This document shows positions 8,416 through 18,500 of a DNA stretch of 64,000 nt, in pieces. A program made the translations under genes and the position numbers. Source of the DNA: Acinetobacter sp. WCHAc010034 (GTDB lineage Bacteria > Pseudomonadota > Gammaproteobacteria > Pseudomonadales > Moraxellaceae); the NCBI RefSeq assembly GCF_001696615.3, contig NZ_CP032279.1, positions 2,976,001-3,040,000 on the forward strand, in the 5' to 3' direction. Every line of letters begins with the position of its first letter. Positions within the stretch are counted from its first letter, which is position 1. Under the pieces are notes generated by a model. It did not search any database, was not told the DNA's origin, and saw only the letters and a list, made by a program, of their open reading frames with translations.

Positions 8416-9150
8416 TTATTTCATCATGCCGTCTAAATAAGTTTCCACATCTGCATGCTTCAGGCTTTTGCACAGCCGCTGCTCAAAGCGCAAAGCATCG
8501 GCATGCAGCTGCTGCAGGTGTTCCAGCTGCGGCTTTAAGCGCTGCGCTTTAGCTGAGCCGCGCTTGCTGAAAAACAGCCGGCATTGGATTTTCAGCACCT
8601 GTTTATAGGACCAGAAGCATACGCGGCGGGTTTCCTGCAGATAGTAGCGCTGATGGCTGCTGCTGTGCTCGCGGAATAAGTTTTCTTTATAGAAGCGCAC
8701 AAAGCCGAAATTCATGGCCAGAATAAACAGCAGCGACTGCAGGAAGCTGCTTTCAATATAGGCGATATTGATGGCCTGAAGCAGAATAATGCCCGCCAGC
8801 TTGGCTGGGGTGTGGCGCAGCTGCCGGTACAGTGAAACCGAGCTGTGCTTCATCTGCTTGATCACGATGGGCGTAATCAGCATGAAAAACAGCATGATGC
8901 TCAGGACAGCTAAGCCCTGCGCGCGGAATCTGCCCAAATCCGGCCAGGCATTTTCCAGATAGGCGCCAAGGCTCATACTGATGGAAACAAAAATCATCGC
9001 CGCCAGCAGCCAGGGAATCAGCTCTTTCAGATTATCCAAGAGCCCTTTGGTTTTCATCATGCTGTACAGCAGGTAATTGCGCTTGAATGCGGCCGGGTAC
9101 TGCAGCTTCAGCTGCTGCAGAAAGAGGGCGGCTTGTTGGTCTTTAATCAT
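8416..9150 (-). CDS. Conserved membrane protein, function unknown
   Basis: This 244-residue protein has about three to four membrane segments: roughly residues 44-65 (LIPWLLAAMIFVSISMSLGA), 80-98 (LAVLSIMLFFMLITPIVIK) and a long hydrophobic stretch at about 118-150. A basic, helical cytoplasmic tail rich in Gln, Leu and His follows (RLKPQLEHLQQLHADALRFEQRL). No catalytic motif is visible and I do not recognise the family. Its stop codon overlaps the T-tract of the terminator split by element copy 1. On the minus strand the element's inner sequence now follows this gene in place of the intact terminator. Confidence 0.6.
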   Translation of the reverse strand: MIKDQQAALFLQQLKLQYPAAFKRNYLLYSMMKTKGLLDNLKELIPWLLAAMIFVSISMSLGAYLENAWPDLGRFRAQGLAVLSIMLFFMLITPIVIKQMKHSSVSLYRQLRHTPAKLAGIILLQAINIAYIESSFLQSLLFILAMNFGFVRFYKENLFREHSSSHQRYYLQETRRVCFWSYKQVLKIQCRLFFSKRGSAKAQRLKPQLEHLQQLHADALRFEQRLCKSLKHADVETYLDGMMK

Positions 9151-9311
9151 GCAAGGTGCAATGTTTCCAAAACTTGAAGTTCAATATAGTTTAATTTGCG
9201 CAGCAAGGCACCGGAATTTTGCGCTGATTCGCTTCAGGGCCGCAGATATTCCACTTTTGCCGGCAGAAATATGAGAAAATAGCTTTTTATAACTGTACTC
9301 ACAGGCAGGCT

Positions 9312-9818
9312 ATGGCTGACCAATCTCCTGAAAATTTAAGCGCTATTGAAATCTTAGATATTTTAACGTCTATGAAAAATGATGAGCTGGATGCTGAAGC
9401 AAAAGTCATTATCCGCAATGGCGGCAAAGCGGGACGTCAGGAGGCGCATAAGCAGGCCTTGGTGGCTTTAAGCCATTCTTTTGAAGAAAAATTTGTTGAA
9501 GCGGTGACTTTGGCGCTGCAGCTGAATGAAGCGCAAAGCAAGAAAATCCGCTATAAAAAAGACCGCATCCGCATTTTAAAAGCGCGCGGCATTGACTATC
9601 TGGCGATTGACGGCGCTGAAACAGCGCAAGTGCTGGCGCAGGTGGCGCAGGCGATTAGCCGCGAAGACGCGACCGTGACCCATGATCTGCACAATATTTT
9701 CCCTTTCTGGAAAGAAGGCTGGCCGATGGTGCAGTTTGACAACGCTTACAGTATTTTAGCGGAAGATATCGCCATTCATTATCAGGCGGTTTTAGATGCG
9801 CTGATCGGCAAGCGCTGA
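9312..9818 (+). CDS. Conserved cytoplasmic protein, function unknown
   Basis: This 168-residue soluble, mixed-charge protein has no signal or membrane segment. Visible stretches are SAIEILDILTSMKNDELDAEAKVIIRNGG near the start, a basic helix KIRYKKDRIRILKARGIDYLAI in the middle and IFPFWKEGWPMVQFDNAYSI near the end. I considered the ribosome-associated YjgA/DarP family and found no match. It is divergent from the membrane protein at 8416 and ends at a strong bidirectional terminator shared with the convergent paeA. Start ATG 9312 follows ACAGGCAGGC, a plausible binding site. Confidence 0.6.
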   Translation: MADQSPENLSAIEILDILTSMKNDELDAEAKVIIRNGGKAGRQEAHKQALVALSHSFEEKFVEAVTLALQLNEAQSKKIRYKKDRIRILKARGIDYLAIDGAETAQVLAQVAQAISREDATVTHDLHNIFPFWKEGWPMVQFDNAYSILAEDIAIHYQAVLDALIGKR

Positions 9819-9835
9819 TTGCGGATGAGTCAATG

Positions 9836-9860
9836 AAAAAGCGCCTTCAGGCGCTTTTTT
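9836..9860. terminator. Bidirectional terminator
   Basis: AAAAAGCGCC and GGCGCTTTTTT flank a TTCA loop. It serves the gene ending at 9818 and can serve paeA on the minus strand. Confidence 0.9.
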
Positions 9861-9936
9861 ACCGCCTGCATTTCGCAAAACAGCAAGAGAGTCAATTCAG
9901 GCGGCGGAGCAGGGCGCTGGAGAAACAGCAGCCAGC

Positions 9937-11256
9937 TTATTCCGCGTCCTGCGGCGCTTCCGGCTGTTCCAGCAGGCGGGTCACCAGCAGCTGGTCAATT
10001 TTAAAATGATCGACATCGACTACTTCAAACTTGTAGCCGTCGTAAATCACCGCATCGGCCGGACGCGGTATTTTGCGCAGGCGGTACATCATGAAGCCGG
10101 CCAGCGTTTCATAGTTCTCTTCATCCGGCATTTCATCGATTTCCAGCGCATGCTTAATGTCTTCAATCGGCGTGCTGCCGTCAATCAGCCATGAATTGTT
10201 GTCGCGCTTAATGATCTGCTGTTCGGCTTCAATCGGCGTGACCCAGTCGCCCATCACCGTAATCATAATGTCGGACAGCGTAATGACCCCGACAACTAAG
10301 GCGTATTCATTAATCACCACCGCAAATTTTTCTTTGGTGGAGCGGAAGCGGTCCAGCAGTTCCGACAGGGTCAGGGTATCTGGAATGGTCAGCACGTTGC
10401 GGATGGTGTTTTCGTTCAGCTGGAGCAGCGCCTGATTGTTCAGAATGCGCACCAGAATATCTTTGGCGTCAACATAGCCAATCACATCATCAATATTTTC
10501 GCTGCAGACCAGAAATTTGGAGTACGGATATTCGGCCAGCTTTTGGCGGATGCTGGCTTCAGACTCTTTCAGGGTGAAAAACACCACATTTTCACGCGTG
10601 GTCATGCTGGACGGCACATTGCGCTCTTCCAGCTCAAACACGTTTTCAATAAAGTGGTGCTCCTGCTTCTGCAGCACGCCGGCCTGCGCGCCGGCATCCA
10701 TTACGGCGGAAATATCATCAAAGGTAATGTTGTCTTCGCGGGTGGTGTTGACCTTAAATAAGCGGAACAGCAGGTTGGCAATTGCGTTGATGATCCATGC
10801 CAGCGGGCGGCAGACCGTAATGAAAATCTGAATCGGGTTAATGACGGAAACCGCGATTTTTTCCGGGGCAATCATCGCCATGCGTTTGGGCATGAGGTCA
10901 GCAAAAAGAATGAACAGGGAGGTGACTAAAGTAAATGAAAGCGCAAAGCTGATTGTTTCAGCCCAGCTGCCGGCATAGAAGCGTGAAACCAATTCAAAGA
11001 AATAAGGGCGGAAAGCGCCTTCGCCTAAAATACCGCCCAGAATGGCGACAGCATTCAAGCCGATTTGCGAGGCTGCAAAGAAATCGGCGGAATTTTCCTG
11101 CAAATCCAGAACTTTCTGCGCGCGCTCATCGCCCGATTCTGCAAGAATTTTAAGTTTAACTTTACGCGCACCGGCCAGGGCGATTTCAGTTAATGATAAG
11201 AAACCGGCTCCCGCAATAAGGATGGCGATGATTACGATATTCTGGAAGAGGCTCAC
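9937..11256 (-). CDS. paeA: Polyamine export protein PaeA (YtfL; CNNM/CorC family)
   Basis: The 439 residues closely resemble E. coli YtfL/PaeA, an inner-membrane exporter of cadaverine and putrescine. The N-terminal DUF21/CNNM transmembrane domain (about 1-190) includes SLTEIALAGARKVKLKILAESGD and LFADLMPKRMAMIAPE. A pair of CBS domains follows (about 205-330, with PSSMTTRENVVFF and SKFLVCSENIDDVIGYVDAKD), then a C-terminal CorC_HlyC domain (about 345-430, NSWLIDGSTPI to FEVVDVDHFKIDQLLVTR). The start is GTG at 11256 with AGGTGG just upstream. It is sometimes annotated as a hemolysin of the TlyC type; the PaeA match is much closer. The gene appears monocistronic. Confidence 0.9.
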   Translation of the reverse strand: MSLFQNIVIIAILIAGAGFLSLTEIALAGARKVKLKILAESGDERAQKVLDLQENSADFFAASQIGLNAVAILGGILGEGAFRPYFFELVSRFYAGSWAETISFALSFTLVTSLFILFADLMPKRMAMIAPEKIAVSVINPIQIFITVCRPLAWIINAIANLLFRLFKVNTTREDNITFDDISAVMDAGAQAGVLQKQEHHFIENVFELEERNVPSSMTTRENVVFFTLKESEASIRQKLAEYPYSKFLVCSENIDDVIGYVDAKDILVRILNNQALLQLNENTIRNVLTIPDTLTLSELLDRFRSTKEKFAVVINEYALVVGVITLSDIMITVMGDWVTPIEAEQQIIKRDNNSWLIDGSTPIEDIKHALEIDEMPDEENYETLAGFMMYRLRKIPRPADAVIYDGYKFEVVDVDHFKIDQLLVTRLLEQPEAPQDAE

Positions 11257-11381
11257 AAATCCACCTGCGGATCATCATTATTATGAATATTTTCAACACG
11301 GAAAAACTTGAGGGAATAAGCCAGTTATTTCCTCAAGTCACAGTATAAGCTTAAAAAAGAAGAATTTAAGATTAATTATGT

Positions 11382-12371
11382 TTAATAGTGCGAAAACTGG
11401 GAATTATTCAGCAGGAATTCGCGGTTTTCTTCTTCAATCATTTGGCGGGCAACGTACAGAATCAGCTGGCGCAGCCAGCGGTGCGCAGGATGATGGTGCA
11501 GCAACGGGCACCATGCCATCTTCAGTTCAAATTCCGGAATATAGAAAGGAGGATCTTTCAGCAGCAGGTTCTGGCTTTTTGCCTGCAGGCGCGCAATGCG
11601 TGTAGGCAGCGTCGCAATCAAATCCACATTGGAAGCCAGCAGGCCCGGCATTTGATAATGGCGGGTAAACACTGAAATTTTGCGCTTCTGGCCGATGCGT
11701 TCCAAAGCCTGATCAATCCAGCCTAAGCCGGCCTGCTTTTCCGGGTTGACGCCAAAGCCGACGCCCATGCCGGTTTTAGACACCCAGATATGCTGCGCAT
11801 CCAAATAGCTTTTCAGGTTCAAGTTGCTGGAAGCCGGGTGCTTGCTGTTCAGCAGGCAGGAAAAGCTGTCGCGCCAAACCAGAACTTGGTGAAAGCTCTG
11901 CGGAATTTCATTGAAGCGGTTGATGGCAAGATCGACTTTGCCCTGTTCCATGTCGCGGTAGGACACATCGCTGGGGGTTAAAAAGTCCAGCACCACATTC
12001 GGCGCTTCAGAGCGCAGGGCTTTGACAAGGCGCGGAACCAGCGTGGCTTCGGCATAGTCAGAGGTCATAATGCGGAATACGCGGTTCGAGGTGTAAGGAC
12101 GGAACTCTGTGCGCGGTTCCAGAATCATCGATAGGTCGGACAAGGCATCGCGGATGCGCGGCTGCAGTTCCAGGGCGCGTTCTGTCGGGGTCATGCCTTC
12201 AGAAGAGCGGATCAGAAGCGGGTCATTAAATAAGTTGCGTAAACGGCGGAGAATGTTGCTCATTGCGGGCTGGGTAACGCCCAGCTGCTCTGCGGCGCGG
12301 GTTACATTTTTTTCACGAAGAAGTACGTCTAGGTAAATTAGTAGATTGAGATCGACCCGCTCCAGATTCAT
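11382..12371 (-). CDS. LysR-type transcriptional regulator
   Basis: This 329-residue protein has an N-terminal winged helix-turn-helix (about residues 7-65: LNLLIYLDVLLREKNVTRAAEQLGVTQPAMSNILRRLR). A periplasmic-binding-protein-like effector domain follows (about 95-300). The helix-turn-helix resembles the NodD/NahR side of the family. The effector and targets are unknown. It faces away from aceA at 13022, with about 650 bases between. An 11-base motif, ATACCGAAAAT, occurs both just before its own start and upstream of aceA, a possible but unproven operator. Confidence 0.88.
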   Translation of the reverse strand: MNLERVDLNLLIYLDVLLREKNVTRAAEQLGVTQPAMSNILRRLRNLFNDPLLIRSSEGMTPTERALELQPRIRDALSDLSMILEPRTEFRPYTSNRVFRIMTSDYAEATLVPRLVKALRSEAPNVVLDFLTPSDVSYRDMEQGKVDLAINRFNEIPQSFHQVLVWRDSFSCLLNSKHPASSNLNLKSYLDAQHIWVSKTGMGVGFGVNPEKQAGLGWIDQALERIGQKRKISVFTRHYQMPGLLASNVDLIATLPTRIARLQAKSQNLLLKDPPFYIPEFELKMAWCPLLHHHPAHRWLRQLILYVARQMIEEENREFLLNNSQFSHY

Positions 12372-13021
12372 AAAAAAAATACCGAAAATAAACTCATGAA
12401 ATTATTTTGATTATGCCATAACAGCCATGTGTTGTGTAGAATGCCGATGAAAAAAAAGGCACTGGCCGGAAGGGGCAGAGCAGCATCCGCGGCTTGAAGC
12501 GCCTGATGTTCAGGCTGGGCTTAAGCCGGCATGATCCAGCCGGTTTTTGGCTTTGAATTTCACTGCGGCCGGCGCTTCCTCGGAAAAGCGCATCATGGCT
12601 GAATGATATCATTTCATGGCGCTGCCTGCAGGCTGCTGCCAGCCTTTTTTAGCTGGAGGGAAAGCGTCCCGAAAAGGCCGCACCGCAGCCTGAAATGCGC
12701 ATTCAGGCAGCAATGCTATATGCCCAAGACTTAAGTCGAATAAAGAAAAATCCTGCGGAATGCATCATGCGCGCGCAATTTCCTGAAATTTATTATATAG
12801 TGAAAACAGCGGTTTAAGGAATTGAGCCCGAATCATAATACGACTTTAATCTACATATTTTTTAAATAAATACCGAAAATTAAGCCAGAATATTGGATTA
12901 ATTTTTTAACTCAAACTAATCTGTATTCATCGTAACGAAGTGCTGTAAATCTGAACAAATACTATCAGTGCGGTTTAAGCCCTTCGATTGATGAAATCCT
13001 AATATTATTACAGGAAATATC
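12372..13021. promoter_or_regulatory. Long regulatory spacer between a lysR gene and aceA
   Basis: No gene is visible in these 650 bases. The half next to aceA is strongly AT-rich and should hold the aceA promoter. The motif ATACCGAAAAT occurs at 12379-12389 and again at 12870-12880 in the same orientation with similar A/T flanks. The aceA start is preceded by a CAGGAAATATC ribosome-binding region. The middle (about 12480-12700) is GC-rich with short inverted repeats but no convincing terminator or RNA. Confidence 0.4.
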
Positions 13022-14626
13022 ATGACTACATACCAAACAGCGATTGATGCAATCCGCGAATTAAAAGCAAAATTCGGCAATACTTGGGCAGACATCAGTG
13101 CTGAAGATGCTGCGCGTATGCAACTTCAAAACCGTTTCAAAACCGGTTTAGACATTGCGAAATACACAGCTGCGATTATGCGTCGTGATATGGCTGCTTA
13201 TGATGCTGACAGCAGCAAATACACTCAGTCTTTAGGCTGCTGGCACGGTTTCATCGCACAGCAAAAAATGATTGCGAACAAAAAATACTTCGGTACGACT
13301 GAACGCCGCTACATCTACCTTTCAGGCTGGATGGTTGCTGCGCTTCGTTCAGAATTCGGTCCGCTTCCTGACCAGTCTATGCACGAAAAAACTTCAGTGC
13401 CTGCATTGATCGAAGAAATCTACACTTTCCTGCGCCAAGCGGATGCAAAAGAATTAAACGACCTGTTCCGCGCGCTTAAAAAAGCGAACGAAGCTGGCGA
13501 TACAGCTAAAGCTGCTGAAATCACTGCTCAAATCGACGGTTTCCAAACTCACGTTGTGCCAATTATTGCGGACATCGACGCTGGTTTCGGTAACGAAGAA
13601 GCGACTTACTTGCTTGCTCGTAAAATGATCGAAGCTGGTGCTTGTGCGCTTCAAATTGAAAACCAAGTATCTGATGCTAAACAGTGCGGTCACCAAGCGG
13701 GTAAAGTAACAGTTCCGCACGAAGACTTCATCGCTAAAATCCATGCATTGCGTTATGCATTCCTGGAAATGGGTCTTGATGACGGCATCATCGTTGCGCG
13801 TACTGACTCTGAAGGCGCTGACTTGACTCAAAAAATCCCAGTGGTTAAAGAGCCAGGCGACATCGCTTCTCAGTACATCAGCTACTTAGACACAACTGAA
13901 ATTGACATTGCTGATGCTCAGGAAGACGAAATCCTGATCAAGCGTGATGGCAAGCTGCACCGTCCTAAGCGTTTAGCTTCTGGCCTGTACCAGTTCCGTG
14001 AAGGCACGCAAATTGACCGTGTTGTACTGGACTGCGTATCTAGCCTGCAAAATGGCGCTGACCTGCTTTGGATCGAAACTGCAACGCCAAACGTTGAAGA
14101 AATCGCTCACATGGTTAACCGTGTACGTGAAACAGTTCCAAATGCGAAGCTTGTTTACAACAACAGCCCATCATTCAACTGGACTTTAAACTTCCGTCAG
14201 CAAGCTTACGACCGCTGGGTTGCTGAAGGCAAAGACGTTTCTGCTTACGACCGCGCTAAATTAATGAGCGCTGAGTACGATGCTACTGAATTAGCTGCTG
14301 ATGCAGACGCTAAGATCCGTACATTCCAAGCAGATGCTGCTCGTGAAGCGGGTGTGTTCCATCACTTGATCACACTTCCGACTTACCACACTGCTGCTCT
14401 TTCTACGCATGAGCTTGCACAAGGTTACTTCGGTTCTGAAGGCATGCTGGCTTATGTTGCTGGCGTACAGCGTAAAGAAATCCGCGGCGGTATCGCTTGT
14501 GTTAAACACCAGGCAATGGCGGGTTCTGACATCGGTGATGATCACAAAGAAATCTTTTCTGGTGACAACGCTCTTAAAGCGCACGATGATGCTAAAAACA
14601 CCATGAACCAATTCGCTGCTCACTAA
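13022..14626 (+). CDS. aceA: Isocitrate lyase AceA
   Basis: AceA cleaves isocitrate to glyoxylate and succinate, the first step of the glyoxylate shunt needed for growth on acetate and fatty acids. The 534 residues are longer than the E. coli enzyme and match the Pseudomonas-type subfamily. The active-site loop reads KQCGH with the catalytic Cys222, in place of KKCGH. VVPIIADIDAGFGNE, ARTDSEGADL and the C-terminal VKHQAMAGSDIGDDHKE are also conserved. Codon choice differs from its neighbours (CGT for Arg, GCT and ACT frequent), a sign of high expression rather than transfer. The gene is monocistronic with its own terminator. Confidence 0.95.
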   Translation: MTTYQTAIDAIRELKAKFGNTWADISAEDAARMQLQNRFKTGLDIAKYTAAIMRRDMAAYDADSSKYTQSLGCWHGFIAQQKMIANKKYFGTTERRYIYLSGWMVAALRSEFGPLPDQSMHEKTSVPALIEEIYTFLRQADAKELNDLFRALKKANEAGDTAKAAEITAQIDGFQTHVVPIIADIDAGFGNEEATYLLARKMIEAGACALQIENQVSDAKQCGHQAGKVTVPHEDFIAKIHALRYAFLEMGLDDGIIVARTDSEGADLTQKIPVVKEPGDIASQYISYLDTTEIDIADAQEDEILIKRDGKLHRPKRLASGLYQFREGTQIDRVVLDCVSSLQNGADLLWIETATPNVEEIAHMVNRVRETVPNAKLVYNNSPSFNWTLNFRQQAYDRWVAEGKDVSAYDRAKLMSAEYDATELAADADAKIRTFQADAAREAGVFHHLITLPTYHTAALSTHELAQGYFGSEGMLAYVAGVQRKEIRGGIACVKHQAMAGSDIGDDHKEIFSGDNALKAHDDAKNTMNQFAAH

Positions 14627-14643
14627 GCGCCGAACTGATTCAG

Positions 14644-14673
14644 AAAAACCCTGCGTAAAGCAGGGTTTTTTTT
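14644..14673. terminator. Terminator between aceA and dgkA
   Basis: AAAAACCCTGC (14644-14654) pairs with GCAGGGTTTTT (14660-14670) around GTAAA, with more T residues on the aceA side and an A-run that can act on the minus strand. Confidence 0.9.
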
Positions 14674-14776
14674 ATGGCCGGAAATTGCGATTTCCGGAGG
14701 CTGCGCTTTGGCTGTGAGTCCTGCGCGGGCCGGCTTTACGGCTTCAGCGCGGACAGGGTGCAGATGCCTTCAAGCG

Positions 14777-15154
14777 CTATTGCTGAAAAATAATAATAGC
14801 CCATGTCAGGAAAATAATGCTCAAGGCGACAAACTGGGCAGCGCTGCCCATGTCTTTGGCATTTTTAGACAGCTCATGGCGTTCCAGCGAAATGCGGTCT
14901 ACGGCAGCTTCAATGGCGGAATTGAACAGTTCCACAATCAGCGCCAGCAGGCAGGCGGCGACCATTACCGCCTGTTCAGCGCGGCTGACATCCAGAACAA
15001 AGCTGAGCGGAATCAATACGGCGTTAATGAATACAATCTGGCGGAAAGCAGCTTCATTCTGAAAAGCGGTTTTAAAGCCGGAGATGGAATATTGCGTGGC
15101 ATTCAGCACGCGCTTAATGCCGGTTTTGCCTTTAAACGGAGAGGATGCAGTCAT
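14777..15154 (-). CDS. dgkA: Diacylglycerol kinase DgkA
   Basis: DgkA phosphorylates diacylglycerol to phosphatidate at the inner membrane, recycling lipid from membrane-derived oligosaccharide or LPS modification. The 125 residues hold three membrane helices. Family motifs are AFQNEAAFRQI (about 29-40), the signature ELFNSAIEAAVDRIS (about 75-89, with the catalytic Glu) and KDMGSAAQFVAL. The gene is convergent with aceA. Start ATG 15154 keeps the amphipathic N-terminus. Confidence 0.94.
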   Translation of the reverse strand: MTASSPFKGKTGIKRVLNATQYSISGFKTAFQNEAAFRQIVFINAVLIPLSFVLDVSRAEQAVMVAACLLALIVELFNSAIEAAVDRISLERHELSKNAKDMGSAAQFVALSIIFLTWAIIIFQQ

Positions 15155-15539
15155 ATTGGGGCTTGCAGTTTGAAATTAAGCCTATCTTAAAGCATGAAGC
15201 TGAAAGAAATCTGAAAATTTGATTTAAATTCCTGACCTTATTTTATTGGACAGGCATCCGCTTAAATTATGCCAGTGAAAACGAGCAGGCTTCGCGCCTT
15301 CCGCAAAATGCGCTGAAAGATGCCCCGGCAGGAAAGCTTGAAGGCATCTGCTGCTTCCCGGAGCCGGCGAATTCAGCCTGCGCCTTCATAATTCCTCCAC
15401 ATTGCCGCCTGTTTCACTGTTTTCTGTTGGTTGGGCTTGTTTTTTTCAGCTTAGTCACTGAATATCCATACTTATTTGTTATCAAAATGATTGCGTTCGA
15501 TAACAGGTAACACCGTTAAACTGCGAGTACTCCGGCCCG
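15155..15539. promoter_or_regulatory. Intergenic region upstream of the RND pump, with an inverted repeat
   Basis: No gene is seen in this 385-base spacer. TGTTATC (15477-15483) and GATAACA (15499-15505) form an inverted repeat with 7-bp arms and a 15-base spacer, just 35 bases before the pump start. This is a possible regulator-binding site. No divergent regulator gene adjoins it. Confidence 0.35.
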
Positions 15540-18500
15540 ATGCTGTCCAAATTCTTTATTCACCGTCCCATTTTTGCAGGCGTGCTGGCCATTATTGTGA
15601 TGGCTGTCGGCCTGTTCGCTGCGCTGAATCTGCCTGTAGAGCGCTATCCCGACATTGCGCCGCCCAAAATTAATGTCAGCGCGGCCTATACTGGGGCTTC
15701 TGCGGAAACCGTGGAAGAAAGCGTTACCCAGGTTCTGGAGCAGCAGATTAAGGGCATTGATAACCTGCTGTATTTCAGTTCCAGCAGCGACTCTTCCGGG
15801 CGCAGCCGCATCAGCATCAGCTTTGAAAACGGCACCGACCCCGATACCGCGCAGGTGCAGGTGCAGAACGCCATCAATGGCGTGATCCGCCGCCTGCCGG
15901 AAGATGTGCAGCGCCAAGGGGTGAATGTCTATAAATCGCTGGGCGATACTCATATGGTGATTGGCCTGTATGATGCTTCCGGCGGAAGTTCAGGCATTGA
16001 ATTGTCAGACTATTTGATGACGCATCTGGAACAGGATATTGCCCGGATTGAAGGCGTGGGCGAGGTTGATGTTTTCGGTTCGCAGTATGCCATGCGCATT
16101 TGGCTGAACCCGCTGCAGCTGAAGCAGTACAGCCTGATGCCAAGCGACATCCGCGCCGCTGTAGAGGCGCAGAATACTCAGGTGGCTGCCGGCGCGGTAG
16201 GCGATTTGCCGGCGCTCAAAGAGCAGTATCTGAATGCCAAAGTCACTTCAGGCTCACGCCTGAAAACCGCGGAAGAGTTTGAAAATATCATCATCAAGTC
16301 CGCGCGTGACGGCAGTTTTGTGTATTTGAAGGATGTCGCCCGGATTGAGCTGGGCGCGGAAAATTACCAGTCTTTCAACACCATCAACGGCTATGAATCG
16401 GCGGGGATGGGCATCTCACTGGCGTCCGGCGCCAATGCCCTGCAGACCTCTGCGCTGATTCAGCAGGAAGTAGAGCATCTGTCGCAGCAGCTGCCGGCCG
16501 GCTATAAAATTGTTTATCCGCGCGACAACACGCCCTTTGTGCAGGAATCCATCAAGGAAGTGATTAAAACCCTGTTTGAGGCGGTGGCTTTGGTGGTGGC
16601 GGTGATGTTCCTGTTTCTGCAGAACTGGCGCGCGACTTTAATTCCGGCCATCACCGTGCCGGTGGTGATCTTAGGCACTCTGGCGGTACTGTACGCAGCC
16701 GGCATGACCGTCAACACCTTGACTCTGTTTGCCTTGGTGCTGGCGATAGGCTTGCTGGTGGATGACGCGATTGTGGTGGTGGAAAACGTGGAACGGCTGA
16801 TGCATGAGCAGGGCCTGACGGCTAAGCAGGCATCGATTGCATCCATGCAGGAAATCAGCGGCGCGCTGGTCGGCATTACCTTGGTGCTGACCGCGGTGTT
16901 TATTCCGATGGCATTTTTCGGCGGATCAACTGGGGTGATTTACCGCCAGTTTTCCATCACCTTGGTGGCGGCTATGGCGCTGTCGCTGATGGTGGCGCTG
17001 ATTTTAACCCCTGCATTATGCGCAATTATCTTGAAGCCGAACCCGCAGCAGGCCGCATGGGCGCGCTGGTTCAATCAGAAGCTGGACGCGCTGAAAAACA
17101 GCTATGCCGGCCTTTCGCAGCGCGCGATGCAGCATAAAGCCATCTGCCTTGTGCTGTTTGCCGGCCTGATCTGCGTTTTTGCGCTGTTTTACCGCGCCTT
17201 GCCGACCAGCTTTATTCCCAGTGAAGATCAGGGCATGCTGTCGGTGCAGTTTAAGCTGCAGGACGGCGCGCCGATTTCCAAAAGCCGCGAAGTGGGCGAA
17301 ACTATCCGCCAGTATTTCCTGGATCATGAAAAAGACAGCATCAGTCTGGTGATGATCCGCTATGGGCGCAATTTTTCCGGAACGGGGCAGAATCTGGGGC
17401 AGGGCTTTATTGCGCTGAAGCACTGGGATGAGCGCTCAGGCGCGGAAAATTCCGTGCAGGCCATCCGCGAGCGCGCTATCCAGCATTTTAAGCGCTATCC
17501 GGATGCGCAGGTGACGGTCAGCATGCCGTCTTCGGTCAGCGGGCTGGGCCAGACCGATGGCCTGGAATTCTGGATCCGTGATATCGATGGCCAGGGCCGC
17601 GCCTTTCTGGATGGCAAATTCAGCGCGCTGCAGGCCGGTTCAGGGCAATACCGCAGTTTTGAAAATCTGGATAAGAAATCCAATCCGGACAAAGCCGAGC
17701 TGAAAGTCAATATTGATCAAAAGCAGGCGCTGGCTTCGGGCCTGAGCCAGTCCGCCATCAACAGCACGCTGTCCGCGGCTTGGGGCGGGGCTTATATCAA
17801 TGACTTCATAGACCGCGGGCGGATTAAGCGCGTGATGATGCAGGGCGATGCCGAATTCCGCTCCAAGCCGGAAGACCTGCAGTACTGGCATGTGCGCAAT
17901 GACCAGAACCAGATGATTCCGTTCAATCAGTTTTCCGCGGTAGGCTGGAGCGGCGGGCCTGAAGTGGTTAAGCGCTTCATGGGCTACACGGCGCTGCAGC
18001 TGGAAGCGGATACCGCCAAAAATGTCAGCACTGGGCAGGCGATGCAGGATGTGCAGCATCTGGCGGATCAGGAATCCGGCATTGATGTGGCGTGGAGCGG
18101 CCTGTCCTATGAAGAGCGAAAATCCAGCAATCAGGCGGCTTGGCTGTATCTGGTGTCCATCGGCTTTATTTTCCTGTGCCTGGCTGCGCTGTATGAAAGC
18201 TGGAGCATTCCGGCCGCGGTGATGAGCGCGATTCCGCTGGGCATCGGCGGCAATATTCTGTTCAGCTATTTCGCCGGCTTTCCGAACGATATTTACTTCC
18301 AGATTGCGCTGCTGACCACCATCGGCCTGTCCTGCAAAAACGCCATTTTAATTGTGGAGTTTGCCTCTCTGGCGCAGGAAAAAGGCCGCAGCGCGGCGGA
18401 GTCAGCGCTGGAAGGCGCGGCCTTGCGCTTGCGCCCGATTTTAATGACTTCTTTAGCTTTCGGCGCCGGGGTGGTTCCGCTGGTCTTCGCTTTTGGCGCT

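Noticed and set aside
9312..9818. Assignment of this gene as ribosome-associated YjgA/DarP
   Set aside because: Length is similar, but the characteristic sequence of that family is absent, so it stays unassigned.
13454..14623. Two long antisense frames inside aceA (13454-13831 and 14291-14623)
   Set aside because: They are by-products of the biased codon use of aceA and show no protein-like composition or start signals.
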